Made by a program: the position numbers and the translations under genes. From the NCBI GenBank assembly GCA_001897835.1, contig MKUN01000002.1, positions 99,780 to 163,779 on the forward strand: a stretch of DNA of 64,000 bases, written 5' to 3'. This document shows positions 33,249 to 43,789 of the stretch, piece after piece. Below the pieces are notes generated by a model. That model ran no database searches. It was not told where the DNA came from and saw nothing but the letters and a program-made list of their open reading frames with translations. Positions within the stretch are counted from its first letter, which is position 1. The number at the start of each line of letters is the position of its first letter. Source of the stretch: Bacteroidetes bacterium 46-16 (GTDB taxonomy: Bacteria; Bacteroidota; Bacteroidia; Chitinophagales; Chitinophagaceae).

Positions 33249-34379
33249 ATGGAAACATTAACAACAAGCGCTAAAATGAAACTGGCGCAGGATTTTCTCC
33301 CCATCAATGGTACCGACTATATAGAACTATATGTGGGCAATGCCAAACAATCGGCCCATTATTATAAAACAGCATTTGGTTTCCAGAGCGTTGCTTATGC
33401 CGGACCGGAAACAGGGGTACGCGATACAGCCTCTTACGTATTGCAGCAGGGTAAGATACGCCTGGTACTGACCACCCCGCTCAAATCGAGCAATCCTATA
33501 TCGGAACATATCTTTAAGCATGGCGATGGTGTAAAAGTGCTGGCCCTATGGGTAGATGACGCTACCAAGGCCTTTGAGGAAACAACGAAACGCGGTGCCA
33601 AGGTATATATGGAACCAAAAACCATGACCGATGCGCATGGGGAAGTGCGCATGAGCGGTATCTATACTTACGGTGAAACGGTACACATGTTCGTGGAACG
33701 GAAAAATTACAATGGTATCTTCCTGCCCGGGTATGAAAAGTGGGAAAGCGAATATAACCCTGCGGATGCCGGCCTGCTGCATGTAGACCATTGTGTGGGC
33801 AATGTAGGCTGGAACCGGATGAACCCTACCGTGAAATGGTATGAGGAAGTGATGGGCTTCGCCAATATCCTCTCCTTCGACGACAAACAGATCAATACCG
33901 AATACAGTGCCCTGATGAGTAAGGTGATGAGTAATGGGAATGGTTATGTAAAGTTCCCGATAAATGAACCTGCCGAAGGCAAGAAAAAATCGCAGATAGA
34001 AGAATACCTGGAATTTTATGAGGGCGAAGGTGTACAGCATATAGCCGTAGCTACAAAGGACATATTAAAAACCGTTACTGAGCTCAAAGCCCGTGGCGTA
34101 GAATTCCTCAGCGCCCCACCCAATGCCTATTACGAAGAACTAAACACCCGTGTAGGTGCTATAGATGAAGAGGTGGCGGCCATACAAAAACTGGGTATAC
34201 TGGTGGACCGGGACGATGAAGGATACCTGTTACAGATATTCACTAAACCTGTTGAGGACCGACCAACACTGTTCTTTGAAATAATACAGCGTAAAGGTGC
34301 ACAAAGTTTCGGTGCGGGCAATTTCAAAGCTCTCTTTGAAGCTATAGAGCGCGAGCAGGAAAAACGCGGTAATTTATAA
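33249..34379 (+). CDS. hpd: 4-hydroxyphenylpyruvate dioxygenase
   Basis: 376 residues from the ATG at 33249 (METLTTSAK); upstream codons to 33201 are open but not family-like. HPPD converts 4-hydroxyphenylpyruvate to homogentisate. Two vicinal-oxygen-chelate halves; iron ligands H181 (VDHCVGNV), H264 (QHIAV) and E344 (FFEIIQR), plus the C-terminal GNFKALFEAIE helix gating the active site. It supplies the substrate of the upstream homogentisate dioxygenase, and a strong terminator closes the unit. Confidence 0.96.
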   Translation: METLTTSAKMKLAQDFLPINGTDYIELYVGNAKQSAHYYKTAFGFQSVAYAGPETGVRDTASYVLQQGKIRLVLTTPLKSSNPISEHIFKHGDGVKVLALWVDDATKAFEETTKRGAKVYMEPKTMTDAHGEVRMSGIYTYGETVHMFVERKNYNGIFLPGYEKWESEYNPADAGLLHVDHCVGNVGWNRMNPTVKWYEEVMGFANILSFDDKQINTEYSALMSKVMSNGNGYVKFPINEPAEGKKKSQIEEYLEFYEGEGVQHIAVATKDILKTVTELKARGVEFLSAPPNAYYEELNTRVGAIDEEVAAIQKLGILVDRDDEGYLLQIFTKPVEDRPTLFFEIIQRKGAQSFGAGNFKALFEAIEREQEKRGNL

Positions 34380-34399
34380 TCTACAAACAAAAACAGGAC

Positions 34400-34432
34400 A
34401 TTGCCATCTTAAGCTCGTCGAAAGATGGCAAT
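34400..34432 (+). terminator. Rho-independent terminator of the tyrosine degradation unit
   Basis: ATTGCCATCTT / AAGATGGCAAT (11-base perfect stem, 11-base loop) followed by ATTTTT. The T-run doubles as the -7 element of the next gene. Confidence 0.85.
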
Positions 34433-34439
34433 ATTTTTG
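34432..34439 (+). promoter_or_regulatory. TAnnTTTG element (TATTTTTG) ahead of the DUF2157 gene
   Basis: Exact -7 match 13 bases before the start codon at 34453, embedded in the T-tract of the preceding terminator. A terminator-promoter overlap is economical but the match could be fortuitous. Confidence 0.45.
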
Positions 34440-34452
34440 CTACATACATGCG

Positions 34453-35481
34453 ATGGATGCAGGCAAGCAGGAACGTGAGATCCTAAAAAAAGCCCTCAAC
34501 GAATGGGTGGCAAAAGGCTTGCTGAGTGCTGAAAAAGCCCGTGAACTTGAAGATACCATTGTGCCTAATGATACCGGCCTGCAACAGGTAGCCCGGTATT
34601 TTTTCTTTATCGCCCTATCCTGCATATTACTGGCATTCTCGGCCATCTTTATTGACGACAAACTGCTGGAGAAAGTGAAGAGCTACTTTGCATTCAGTAA
34701 CCTTGCCATTGCGGGATTGATGCTTGCTATATCCATCAGCTGGTTCTGGTACGTGGTAAAACGCAGGCAAAAGTTCAGCGACATATCTTACGAGGTATAC
34801 ATGGTGTTAGGTGCACTTGCAGCATTGTGCACATTAGTTTACAGCTTCAAGGATATAGGTTTCGGAGGTAACTATACCGGCTTCCTGGCTGCTTCTTTCC
34901 TGGTACTGATGGTGCTCTCACTCCTTTTAAGATCACAGGCGCTATGGCTGGGCTGCATACTGGCCCTCATGGGATGGTTCGGCGCTTTTAGCACCCTCTA
35001 TGATGCAAACAACCTATTCCTTGGAATGAACTATCCTATACGTTTCTCTGTCTTTGGGCTACTACTCATTGGCTTATCATTTACTACGAGGCGGATAAAG
35101 GCCACCAGTTTTGTGGCACGCAGTACTTATATAGCTGCAATGATCATATTCTTTACCGGGTTGTGGGGTGTATCTATATTCGGCAACTTCGCCCACCTGG
35201 AACAATGGTCGCAGGTACGGCAGGTGCATGTACTGGCCTGGTCGGTCGTCTTTGCAGCAGCAGCAGTGATCTCATTTATTGCAGGCATTAAATATAAAGA
35301 TGACTTTGCCCGGGATATGGGTGTACTTTTCCTGCTGATCAATTTTTACACCCGGTACTTCGAATACTTCTGGGACTCAGTGAATAAAGGCATTTTCTTC
35401 CTTATACTTGCAGTATCCTTCTTCTTTACGGGCAGGTGGATAGAAAAGAAAAAGAGAACGAATGGCAAGATACTTCCTTGA
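34453..35481 (+). CDS. DUF2157 domain membrane protein
   Basis: 342 residues. A helical cytoplasmic N-terminus (~1-50, LNEWVAKGLLSAEKAREL) as in DUF2157, then about nine or ten membrane helices. Function unknown. Its last 20 bases overlap the start of truA, implying translational coupling. An ATG five bases upstream in another frame is not used. Confidence 0.85.
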   Translation: MDAGKQEREILKKALNEWVAKGLLSAEKARELEDTIVPNDTGLQQVARYFFFIALSCILLAFSAIFIDDKLLEKVKSYFAFSNLAIAGLMLAISISWFWYVVKRRQKFSDISYEVYMVLGALAALCTLVYSFKDIGFGGNYTGFLAASFLVLMVLSLLLRSQALWLGCILALMGWFGAFSTLYDANNLFLGMNYPIRFSVFGLLLIGLSFTTRRIKATSFVARSTYIAAMIIFFTGLWGVSIFGNFAHLEQWSQVRQVHVLAWSVVFAAAAVISFIAGIKYKDDFARDMGVLFLLINFYTRYFEYFWDSVNKGIFFLILAVSFFFTGRWIEKKKRTNGKILP

Positions 35482-36220
35482 AGTAATGTATAATGGCACA
35501 GCCTTTAGCGGTTCGCAAATACAGGGCGAACAGGCCACGGTACAGCTTGCCCTCAACAATGCACTAAGTACGATACTGCGCGAACCTGTGGAAACATATG
35601 GCGCCAGCCGAACTGATGAAGGGGTACATGCGCTGGGCAATTACTATCATTTTGATACGGGCAAAGAACTCTGGGCCTCGTTTTTTTACAATCTTAACTC
35701 CATACTACCCGGCACCATCGCGGCAAGGAAAATATTCCAGGCCAATGACAGCGAGCTGAATGCCCGGTTTGCAGCACTTACACGGCGCTACCGCTACCGT
35801 ATATACAACAGTAAAGATCCCTTCCTGCTGCAACGCGCCTTATACTTTCCCTTCAGGCTTGATACGGCACTACTGCAGCAGAGTGCAAAGGTCATCATGG
35901 AGTATGATAATTTCGAGACCTTCTCGAAGCGCAATACCCAGAGCAAGACCTTTATTTGTAAGATACACCAATCGTATTGGGAAGAAGTTGGTAAAGAACT
36001 GCACTACGTGGTAGAAGCCAATCGGTTTTTGCGTGGTATGGTGCGCGGGCTTGTGGGTACACAATTGCAAGTGGGGCGCGGCAGGATGAGTATGGAACAA
36101 TTCCGGGAGGTTATAGAAGCACGTGATTGCACCTTAGCCGATTTTAGTGTAGACGGGCATGGACTGTATTTAGAACATATACAATACCCGGAAGACGTTT
36201 TAACGGAATTATTTGTGTAA
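35462..36220 (+). CDS. truA: tRNA pseudouridine synthase A
   Basis: 252 residues. TruA converts uridines 38-40 of tRNA anticodon stems to pseudouridine. The catalytic Asp is D52 in SRTDEGVHA, and other family stretches (RRYRYRIYN, FLRGMVRGLVGTQLQVG) are intact. It overlaps the DUF2157 gene by 20 bases. Confidence 0.95.
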   Translation: MARYFLEVMYNGTAFSGSQIQGEQATVQLALNNALSTILREPVETYGASRTDEGVHALGNYYHFDTGKELWASFFYNLNSILPGTIAARKIFQANDSELNARFAALTRRYRYRIYNSKDPFLLQRALYFPFRLDTALLQQSAKVIMEYDNFETFSKRNTQSKTFICKIHQSYWEEVGKELHYVVEANRFLRGMVRGLVGTQLQVGRGRMSMEQFREVIEARDCTLADFSVDGHGLYLEHIQYPEDVLTELFV

Positions 36221-36222
36221 TG

Positions 36223-36540
36223 CTATCCGCCATACAACCTTAGTTTCACCATTTTTATCGTACGCTTCAGTTTGCTTTCCTGTGCCAGTTTAATGTCATG
36301 CGGACTGGGTTCTTTTTCTTTTACATAGCCGCCCACACTTATACCTTTGTCCAACAGGGCCCTGTAAAAATCATTGCCGCATTCGTTGTTATGAAAAACG
36401 AGGCGGTGTTCTACCCCACCCGGATATTTATTTGCAGCCCGGTCTTTAATATCTTTTTTGTGCGATACAAACAATGCGGCGAGGTTCACATGGTGTTCGT
36501 TGCTAATGTTATCCGGCATCCTGAATACTAACTCCGTCAT
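36223..36540 (-). CDS. Hypothetical cytoplasmic protein
   Basis: 105 residues, basic, not recognised. Its stop is 2 bases from the truA stop (convergent). Codon use is ordinary for the window. Confidence 0.6.
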   Translation of the reverse strand: MTELVFRMPDNISNEHHVNLAALFVSHKKDIKDRAANKYPGGVEHRLVFHNNECGNDFYRALLDKGISVGGYVKEKEPSPHDIKLAQESKLKRTIKMVKLRLYGG

Positions 36541-36606
36541 TCTGTAAGATTACTTAACTCTAATATACAGAAAGTGAAAGAAAATCCAGTGCTTTGGCGG
36601 GAGTGA

Positions 36607-37302
36607 TTATGCACTGAACATTTTGGCAATAAAGAATGCGGCGGCGGCGGCAATGGAACCGATAACAGCAACCTTAAGAGCTCCGGCCCAGGGTTTTTGC
36701 CCCGTTACCCGTGCTTTGAAGAAACCGAATATGAAAAGACAGATCACCGTTATGACCGCTGACCATTTGAGCCCATCGAAGGGATGCTCCACGAAAAAAT
36801 ATGGGGTCAGCGGCACGAGGCCGCCTACTACGTATGAAATACCTATATTAAAGGCACTATTGCGTGCCCGTTTGGGATCGGGTTTGTCCAGGCCCAACTC
36901 ATACTTCATCATAAAGTCTATCCACTTCTCTTTATCCTTGGCCATCTCATCGGCTATCAGGTCCTGGGTATCTTTACTCAGGCCCATCTCTGCAAATACA
37001 TCCCTTACCTCCTGCTTCTCACGTTCCGGCAGGTTATCCACCTCGTAAGCCTCGCGCTTCAGTTCCGAGTTGTAATGGTCCACCTCGGTGCGCCCGGCAA
37101 GATATCCTCCCAGGCCCATAGCAATGGCACCTGCAGCTATCTCGGCCAGCCCAGCCGTTATCACGATATTGGTACTGGCCACAGCACCACTCAAACCAGC
37201 CGCAAGCGCGAAAGGTACGGTCAGCCCATCAGACATACCGATAACGATATCCGTCACCAGGTCGCTGCTTTCAAAGTGCTGTTCTTCGTGCTTATCGTGC
37301 AT
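36607..37302 (-). CDS. VIT1/CCC1 family metal transporter
   Basis: 231 residues. The family moves Fe2+ or Mn2+ across membranes. N-terminal pattern SSDLVTDIVIGMSDGLTVPFALAAGLSGA is diagnostic; membrane helices fall at ~25-45, 50-70, 150-170, 175-195 and 205-228, with a charged Glu-rich metal-binding loop between (~75-140). Its ATG overlaps the rocD stop (TAATG), so translation is coupled to ornithine aminotransferase. Confidence 0.9.
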   Translation of the reverse strand: MHDKHEEQHFESSDLVTDIVIGMSDGLTVPFALAAGLSGAVASTNIVITAGLAEIAAGAIAMGLGGYLAGRTEVDHYNSELKREAYEVDNLPEREKQEVRDVFAEMGLSKDTQDLIADEMAKDKEKWIDFMMKYELGLDKPDPKRARNSAFNIGISYVVGGLVPLTPYFFVEHPFDGLKWSAVITVICLFIFGFFKARVTGQKPWAGALKVAVIGSIAAAAAFFIAKMFSA

Positions 37303-38525
37303 TAAAAATATTGTTCGAGGCTCTGTTTAATAATACCGGTACACTCTTCTACCTGGGCCCGGCTAATCACTAACGGCGGGGCAAAACGTATCTTATCGCC
37401 ATGCGTTGGTTTTGCCAGCAGGCCATTCGCCTTCAGTTGCAGGCAAAGGTCCCATGCTGCTTCTTTATTGGCATGGTCTATCACTATTGCATTCAGCAAG
37501 CCTTTACCTCGGATGATACCAATATTCGGGTGATTGAGTGCCTTCAATTGCTCTCGAAAATATTCGCCCTGCACTGCTGCATTCTCTGCCATCTTTTCAT
37601 CCTGCAACACCTGCAGCGCTGTCATGGTCACCTTACAGGCCAGGGGGTTACCGCCATAGGTGCTCCCATGCTCGCCGGGTTTTATTGTGAGCATGATCTC
37701 ATCATCGGCCAGTACTGCCGAAACCGGCATAGTGCCCCCCGACAGGGCCTTGCCCAATATCAATATATCCGGACGCACATTTTCATGATCGCAGGCCAGC
37801 ATTTTACCCGTGCGCGCTAGACCGGTCTGTATCTCATCGGCAATAAATAATACATTGGCTTCTTTACAAAGGCTTGCGGCCTTGCTTAAATAGCCATCTT
37901 CGGGCACCACCACACCTGCCTCGCCCTGTATAGGCTCTACAAGGAAGCCCACTACATTATTATCCTGCAGGGCAAGTTGTAAGGCGGGTATATCGTTGTA
38001 AGGAACAATTTCATAACCGGGGGTAAAGGGCCCAAAGCCTTCACGTGATTGGGGATCGGTACTGAAACTGATGACGTTGATGGTGCGACCGTGAAAATTA
38101 TCGGCGCATACAATTATTTTGGCTTTATTGTCAGTCACGCCTTTCACCATATAACCCCATTTACGGGCCAGTTTCAGGGCAGTCTCAACCCCTTCCACGC
38201 CTGTGTTCATAGGCAGCACCTTGTCATAACCAAAATAGCGGGTAATATACTCTGTATATTCAGCCATCAGTTCGCTGTGAAAAGCCCTTGATACGAGCGT
38301 TAATTTCTGTGCCTGCTCTATGAAAGATGCAACTATCGCAGGGTGACAATGCCCCTGGTTGACGGCAGAATATGCCGAAAGGAAGTCGTAATAACGTTTA
38401 TCGTCTACATCCCATACATATACGCCTTCACCGCGGCTCAACACTACGGGCAGCGGGTGATAATTATGTGCCCCGTAGCGCTCCTCCCTATCCAGGAAAT
38501 ACTGTGTCCTTTCTGATACGTTCAT
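37302..38525 (-). CDS. rocD: Ornithine--oxo-acid aminotransferase
   Basis: 407 residues from the ATG at 38525; an ATG four codons upstream (38537) is also possible. Class III PLP aminotransferase converting ornithine to glutamate-5-semialdehyde. Family marks: [19 protein letters not shown], the Asp-containing [14 protein letters not shown] and the PLP Lys K259 in ILGKALSGG. It catalyses a step in arginine/ornithine use and is first in a coupled pair with the VIT1/CCC1 transporter gene. Confidence 0.94.
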   Translation of the reverse strand: MNVSERTQYFLDREERYGAHNYHPLPVVLSRGEGVYVWDVDDKRYYDFLSAYSAVNQGHCHPAIVASFIEQAQKLTLVSRAFHSELMAEYTEYITRYFGYDKVLPMNTGVEGVETALKLARKWGYMVKGVTDNKAKIIVCADNFHGRTINVISFSTDPQSREGFGPFTPGYEIVPYNDIPALQLALQDNNVVGFLVEPIQGEAGVVVPEDGYLSKAASLCKEANVLFIADEIQTGLARTGKMLACDHENVRPDILILGKALSGGTMPVSAVLADDEIMLTIKPGEHGSTYGGNPLACKVTMTALQVLQDEKMAENAAVQGEYFREQLKALNHPNIGIIRGKGLLNAIVIDHANKEAAWDLCLQLKANGLLAKPTHGDKIRFAPPLVISRAQVEECTGIIKQSLEQYF

Positions 38526-38717
38526 AACAGTTAACATGTGCCAAATTTAGGCATTTGCGGGTAGAGTTTCGATTTATACAAATTATACTTTTACACATTC
38601 TCTGCTGATTTGAATCAATACCAACCTGGCTATAAAATGTTGATATCTTTATTTGCTTTCACTTTATAAGCCTTAGTATCTTCATGCCACGAGACCAATA
38701 CACTAAAACATAAGGAT

Positions 38718-39098
38718 ATGCCTCAAGCGACAGGAACATTTGAAGTAAAACTGGAACTACAAACTGACCGGGAAATAGCCGGGCTGGCCAGGATGACCAT
38801 TGACAAACAATTCCACGGTGGACTGGAAGCCAGCTCACAGGGCCAAATGCTGAGCGCAGGCACCGAAACAAAGGGTTCTGCAGCTTATGTAGCTATAGAG
38901 CGGGTGGAAGGAATATTAGAAGGGAAAAAAGGCAGTTTTGTATTACAGCATACTGCTACCATGAACCGTGGGGAGCCTTCATTGAAGGTAAGCATAGTAC
39001 CCGATTCCGGAACCGGTGAATTGAACGGCATCAGTGGTACCCTCTTAATCCGTATGGAAGAGGGTAAACATTATTACGACCTTGATTATAGCATATAG
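38718..39098 (+). CDS. DUF3224 family protein
   Basis: 126 residues, a single beta-barrel-like domain matching DUF3224 (ATGTFEVKLE...ARMTIDKQFHGGLEASSQGQML...FVLQHTATMNRGEP...). Allene-oxide-cyclase-like fold in this family; enzymatic role unknown. Stands alone. Confidence 0.85.
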   Translation: MPQATGTFEVKLELQTDREIAGLARMTIDKQFHGGLEASSQGQMLSAGTETKGSAAYVAIERVEGILEGKKGSFVLQHTATMNRGEPSLKVSIVPDSGTGELNGISGTLLIRMEEGKHYYDLDYSI

Positions 39099-39301
39099 CA
39101 CCTGTGGGGCTTGTCACACCTGTTTTGTCCAAGAGATAATGGCCTAGAAACGCCGATCCTTAAACAGGCACACGTTTTGTGCAGGGTATTGCGGGTTTGA
39201 GCTGAAATTCTACTGGTTCAATACTCATTTTTGGTAATAAATGGCTACATTAGAAGCTATAGCAGTCGGCAATTTGCTATATGTATGCATTACACGCGCA
39301 T

Positions 39302-41188
39302 ATGACCAGGAAATTTATCAATACCTTAGTTTTCACTGCCTTATTATTAAGCAGCAGGGCCGCCTTTGCCCAGGACAGCAGCCAGGCAGGCAATGATTCG
39401 CTGAATGCCGTAATACTACAAGGCTACCGGCAAAGACTGGCCGATATAGAACAACAACGCATAGCCGATTCTATCAGTAAGGCAGAACTGCAATTACAAT
39501 TCAACTCGCTGAAGACCACTGATAACCTGAAAAAAGAAGAGTTGCAGAAGCAACTCGACTCCCTGAATAAGAACGAGGCCCGCCGCATTGCACAAAAAAA
39601 GGCCCAGATCGACTCGATGCGCCAAACGGCAAAGTGTTATGCCGTTGTGGGGCCACTAAAAGACACCCTATTTTATATATACAACCGCTTAGGCAGTTTT
39701 TCGGCAGCAGACAGGGCTACGGCGGTCAGCCAGCGGATAAAAGTACTTGCAGAAAATTTTGGTTATAGCAGTGACTCCTTAAAGCTTGCTCCATCAGAAA
39801 GCACAGTGGACCTGGTATATGGTCAAACCATCATTATAAGCCTATCGGAAAATGATGCACTTTGGAACAACAGCAGTAAAGAAGCGCTGGCCCGCAGCTA
39901 CCGAAAGGAAGTGAATGATGTAGTAATACGGTATAAAAAGGAAACTGGTATTATAACACTGACAAAAGAGATAGGGCTTGCAGTACTGGTACTGGTGGTC
40001 ATAGGGTTACTGATCGTATATACCGGGCGCCTGTTCAGGTGGACGGCGGTAAGGATACAGGAGCAGGAAGGAAAACTGGTGAAAGGCATACGCATCAGGA
40101 ACTATACCCTCTTTGATGCCAAACGCGAAGTGCAGGCCCTCCTGACCCTGAACACTATAGTAAAATGGATCGTTTTTGCCCTGGCCATTTATATCACGCT
40201 ACCTATATTATTTGGCATTTTTCCCTGGACCAAGAATTTTGCCGATACCTTATTTGGTTATATACTGAATCCTTTAAAGAAAATAGTGCTGGCTTTCTGG
40301 CACTACCTGCCCAATCTCATCACTATTGCCGTAATTATTTTTGTATTCCGTTATGTACTTAGGGGCATACACTTCCTCAAAACTGAGATAGAACACGGCA
40401 ATCTGCACATCCCCGGTTTTTACCAGGATTGGGCCAATCCCACTTACCAGATCATCCGGGTGCTGGTGTTCGCCTTTATGGTGGTGGTCATTTTCCCCTA
40501 CCTTCCGGGCAGCAATTCACCAGTGTTCCAGGGTGTATCGGTCTTCCTCGGTTTCCTCTTCACTTTTGGTTCTGCAGGCTCCCTATCCAATGTTATAGCG
40601 GGCCTTATACTCACTTATATGCGCCTCTTCAAACTGGGTGACCGGGTGAAAATAGGAGAAGTAACCGGCGATGTTATCGAGAAATCGCTGCTGGTAACCA
40701 GGATACGCACCATCAAGAATGAGATCATATCCATTCCCAACTCTACAGTGATGAACAGCCATACTATCAATTACAGCAGTGATGCCCCAGATAAGGGCCT
40801 CATCATACATACTACCGTGACCATCGGCTACGATGTGCCCTGGCGCGATATGCACGGGGCATTGATAGAGGCAGCCAACCGTACCGGGCTGCTGATGAAA
40901 GAGCCCGGCCCTTTTGTGCTGCAAACCAGTCTTGATGATTTTTATGTATCCTATCAAATAAATGCTTATACCCGTGAAGCCCAGAAGCAGGCAATTATTT
41001 ATTCAGACCTTCACCAGAATATACAGGATGTTTGCAATGAGAAAGGCATAGAGATCATGTCGCCTCATTACAGGGCCGAAAGGGATGGAAATACAAGTAC
41101 AATTCCGCCGGACTACCTTCCCAAAGATTATGAAGCACCCGGTTTCAACATTAAACTGAACGATAACGGGCAAAAGAAAGAAGGATAA
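39302..41188 (+). CDS. Large MscS family mechanosensitive channel
   Basis: 628 residues from the ATG at 39302 (MTRKFINTL); the open frame starts 7 codons earlier. A signal peptide (~1-24), a coiled-coil-like periplasmic part (~40-95), then membrane helices and the MscS core (GSAGSLSNVIAGLILTYMRL, GDRVKIGEVTGDV) with the cytoplasmic beta and alpha/beta domains. It releases solutes on hypo-osmotic shock. First of four closely packed genes (spacings 3, 14 and 16 bases). Confidence 0.9.
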   Translation: MTRKFINTLVFTALLLSSRAAFAQDSSQAGNDSLNAVILQGYRQRLADIEQQRIADSISKAELQLQFNSLKTTDNLKKEELQKQLDSLNKNEARRIAQKKAQIDSMRQTAKCYAVVGPLKDTLFYIYNRLGSFSAADRATAVSQRIKVLAENFGYSSDSLKLAPSESTVDLVYGQTIIISLSENDALWNNSSKEALARSYRKEVNDVVIRYKKETGIITLTKEIGLAVLVLVVIGLLIVYTGRLFRWTAVRIQEQEGKLVKGIRIRNYTLFDAKREVQALLTLNTIVKWIVFALAIYITLPILFGIFPWTKNFADTLFGYILNPLKKIVLAFWHYLPNLITIAVIIFVFRYVLRGIHFLKTEIEHGNLHIPGFYQDWANPTYQIIRVLVFAFMVVVIFPYLPGSNSPVFQGVSVFLGFLFTFGSAGSLSNVIAGLILTYMRLFKLGDRVKIGEVTGDVIEKSLLVTRIRTIKNEIISIPNSTVMNSHTINYSSDAPDKGLIIHTTVTIGYDVPWRDMHGALIEAANRTGLLMKEPGPFVLQTSLDDFYVSYQINAYTREAQKQAIIYSDLHQNIQDVCNEKGIEIMSPHYRAERDGNTSTIPPDYLPKDYEAPGFNIKLNDNGQKKEG

Positions 41189-41191
41189 AGA

Positions 41192-42937
41192 ATGAAAAAG
41201 ACACACCCCGTACAATTGAACGAATTACAAGCCACCGCGATCTGTGGCAATGATATAAGCTCCTCCTGCCTGTACGTTTCAGCCCTTACTATTTTATATG
41301 CCGGCCAGTACGCGTGGATATCACTGCTTATCGTAGCGCTTGTCTTACTGTTCTTCCGTAAAATATATGGAGAAGTAGTGGGAGCGATACCGCTTAATGG
41401 CGGAGCTTATAATGTACTGCTCAATACAACAACCAAGCGCATGGCCTCCTTTGCCGCAACACTTACGATACTCTCCTATATGGCCACAGCGGTGATATCT
41501 GCAAATGAGGCGATGCATTATCTTCATGACCTGATAAATGGACTAAATGTAACAATAGCAACGGTGGTTTTGCTGGGCATATTTATGGGCCTGGCCATAT
41601 TAGGCATCGGGGAATCGGCAATGGTAGCCGTCGTCATATTCATTATACACCTCGTTACCCTCTTCTTCCTCGTATTAACGGCCATATGGTTTGTATTCAA
41701 TCATGGATTTGAGACCCTGAACCTTAACTGGAACAGCTCGCTAACATTAGGCCGTAATTTTTCGAAGGCCATTTACTTAGGCTTTGCCGCAGGCATGCTG
41801 GGTATATCCGGTTTCGAAAGCTCTGCAAATTTTGTTGAAGAACAAAAAGCCGGCGTATTCCGGAAGACACTGCGTAACATGTGGGTGGTTGTCAGCTTTT
41901 TTAATCCCCTGATCGCGTTACTGGCTATCTGTATTTTGCCACTCACCGTAGTTGGGGAGCATAAAGAGGCCCTGCTCTCATTCCTGGGACATACCACGGC
42001 TGGCAACTGGCTGGCCATACTCATATCGGTAGATGCCACGCTGGTGCTGAGCGGTGCGGTGCTTACTTCTTTTGTTGGGGTTACCGGGCTGGCCGAACGC
42101 ATAACGCTGGACAGGATATTACCCAATTTTTTCCTGAAGAAAAACAAACGCGGCAGCAATTACCGGATCATTATTACCTTCTTCATACTTTGCGTATCGG
42201 TATTATATGCCACAGGGGGTGACCTGGAAGCACTGGCTGGCGTATATACCTTTTCATTCCTTGCGGTAATGGCACTCTTCGGTACAGGTAACTTGCTGCT
42301 GAAATTCAAAAGACGAAAACTGCCCCGCCCTGAACGGGCAAAAGGTTTTATCGTGATCCTGGCCATTACGATGGTAGCCATGGCCTTCATCGCTAATATC
42401 AATATGAATACAGACGCCTTCTATACCTTTTTAAAATACCTTGTACCAGCCGTATTATTTTTTGCCATAATGCTGAACAGGGCGCTCATTGTAAAGTTCC
42501 TGATAGAAGCATTCGAACATTCCTACAACCCTTTTCGTAAATGGGCCATTATAACAAGACACTACCTGAATAAACTGCACAAAAAGATCAGCTCACAGGA
42601 ATTCGTGTTTTTTACAAAAGGAGATAATGTGGCCATACTGAATAAAGTGATGCAATATGTGGAATCGAACGAAACCACGAAAAAACTAAAAATAGTTACT
42701 GTAAAAAAAGAGAATGAGAATAATGAATTGCTGATAAAAGACCTCACGGTACTTGACCGTGCCTACCCTGCTATCGATATAGAGTTTATAGAGATAGTAG
42801 GCGTTTTCGGCCCGGAGATCATAGATGAGCTATCCAGAAAATGGAATATCCCTAAGAACTTTATGTTCATAGGCTCTCCCGGCAATCGTTTCTCATATCG
42901 TGTAGCGGAGCTTGGTGGTGTGCGCCTGATCATGTAA
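41192..42937 (+). CDS. APC family amino acid permease with cytoplasmic C-terminal extension
   Basis: 581 residues. About twelve membrane helices (~15-430) in the amino acid-polyamine-organocation family pattern (GNDISSSCLYVSAL..., NGGAYNVLLNTTTKRMA). The last ~140 residues are soluble and mixed alpha/beta (NKVMQYVESNETTKKLKIVTV...), possibly a nucleotide- or ligand-sensing domain as in other APC/KUP-like transporters. It lies between two mechanosensitive channels in one unit. Confidence 0.88.
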   Translation: MKKTHPVQLNELQATAICGNDISSSCLYVSALTILYAGQYAWISLLIVALVLLFFRKIYGEVVGAIPLNGGAYNVLLNTTTKRMASFAATLTILSYMATAVISANEAMHYLHDLINGLNVTIATVVLLGIFMGLAILGIGESAMVAVVIFIIHLVTLFFLVLTAIWFVFNHGFETLNLNWNSSLTLGRNFSKAIYLGFAAGMLGISGFESSANFVEEQKAGVFRKTLRNMWVVVSFFNPLIALLAICILPLTVVGEHKEALLSFLGHTTAGNWLAILISVDATLVLSGAVLTSFVGVTGLAERITLDRILPNFFLKKNKRGSNYRIIITFFILCVSVLYATGGDLEALAGVYTFSFLAVMALFGTGNLLLKFKRRKLPRPERAKGFIVILAITMVAMAFIANINMNTDAFYTFLKYLVPAVLFFAIMLNRALIVKFLIEAFEHSYNPFRKWAIITRHYLNKLHKKISSQEFVFFTKGDNVAILNKVMQYVESNETTKKLKIVTVKKENENNELLIKDLTVLDRAYPAIDIEFIEIVGVFGPEIIDELSRKWNIPKNFMFIGSPGNRFSYRVAELGGVRLIM

Positions 42938-42951
42938 AATAATTAGAAGCA

Positions 42952-43773
42952 ATGAAACATTTCCTGACATACGAGATATTTCATGTTAAAGGATATACGC
43001 TGACCACGTGGAACCTGATCATGTGCGCCGTTATTATACTGGCAAACATCTTCATCATCAGGTTCATTTCTTTTGCCATCACCAAGAGATTTGTACGAAA
43101 GGGAGATGCGCATGGAAGGCGATTTACCATCATACAATTGCTCAAATATGTATTGTGGACCATTACATTGGTAATGGCCATAGAGGCCCTGGGGTTTAAT
43201 ATCACCATCCTTTTAGCCAGTAGTGCCGCCTTACTGGTAGGCCTCGGCATAGGTATGCAAAACATATTCAAGGATTTTATGTCGGGCATAGTGATATTGC
43301 TGGAAGGCAGTGTGAAGGTAAATGACATAGTGCAGATACAGGACGATGTACTTAAGGTAAGGAAGATATCGTGGCGCACATCCGAGGTAATAACAAGAGA
43401 AGATAAAGTGGTGATCGTGCCCAACCATAAGTTTACTGAAGAGAATGTGATCAACTGGACGCACAATACCACCCCTACCCGCTTTTATGTAGAAGTAGGT
43501 GTGGATTATACTTCGGACATTACCCTGGTGGAGCAATGCCTGCTGAAGGCGGTAGAAGGCCATGAAGACATCATACATACGGATGAGTACCTGCCCTTTG
43601 TCCGGTTCACCAACTTCGGCGATTCGGCACTGATGTTCCAATTACTATTCTGGAGCGATAACCTGTTCAGGATAGAAAATACCATGAGTGCAGTACGCTT
43701 TGAGATAGCACGGATATTCAAAGAGAACAACATTACCATACCATTCATGCAGGTGGTGATACACCAATCATAA
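42952..43773 (+). CDS. MscS family mechanosensitive channel
   Basis: 273 residues, the short three-helix MscS form. Pore helix SSAALLVGLGIGMQNIFKDF followed by SGIVILLEGSVKVNDIVQI. Third gene of the channel/permease unit. Confidence 0.92.
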   Translation: MKHFLTYEIFHVKGYTLTTWNLIMCAVIILANIFIIRFISFAITKRFVRKGDAHGRRFTIIQLLKYVLWTITLVMAIEALGFNITILLASSAALLVGLGIGMQNIFKDFMSGIVILLEGSVKVNDIVQIQDDVLKVRKISWRTSEVITREDKVVIVPNHKFTEENVINWTHNTTPTRFYVEVGVDYTSDITLVEQCLLKAVEGHEDIIHTDEYLPFVRFTNFGDSALMFQLLFWSDNLFRIENTMSAVRFEIARIFKENNITIPFMQVVIHQS

Positions 43774-43789
43774 AAAAGGAGGTCATAGC

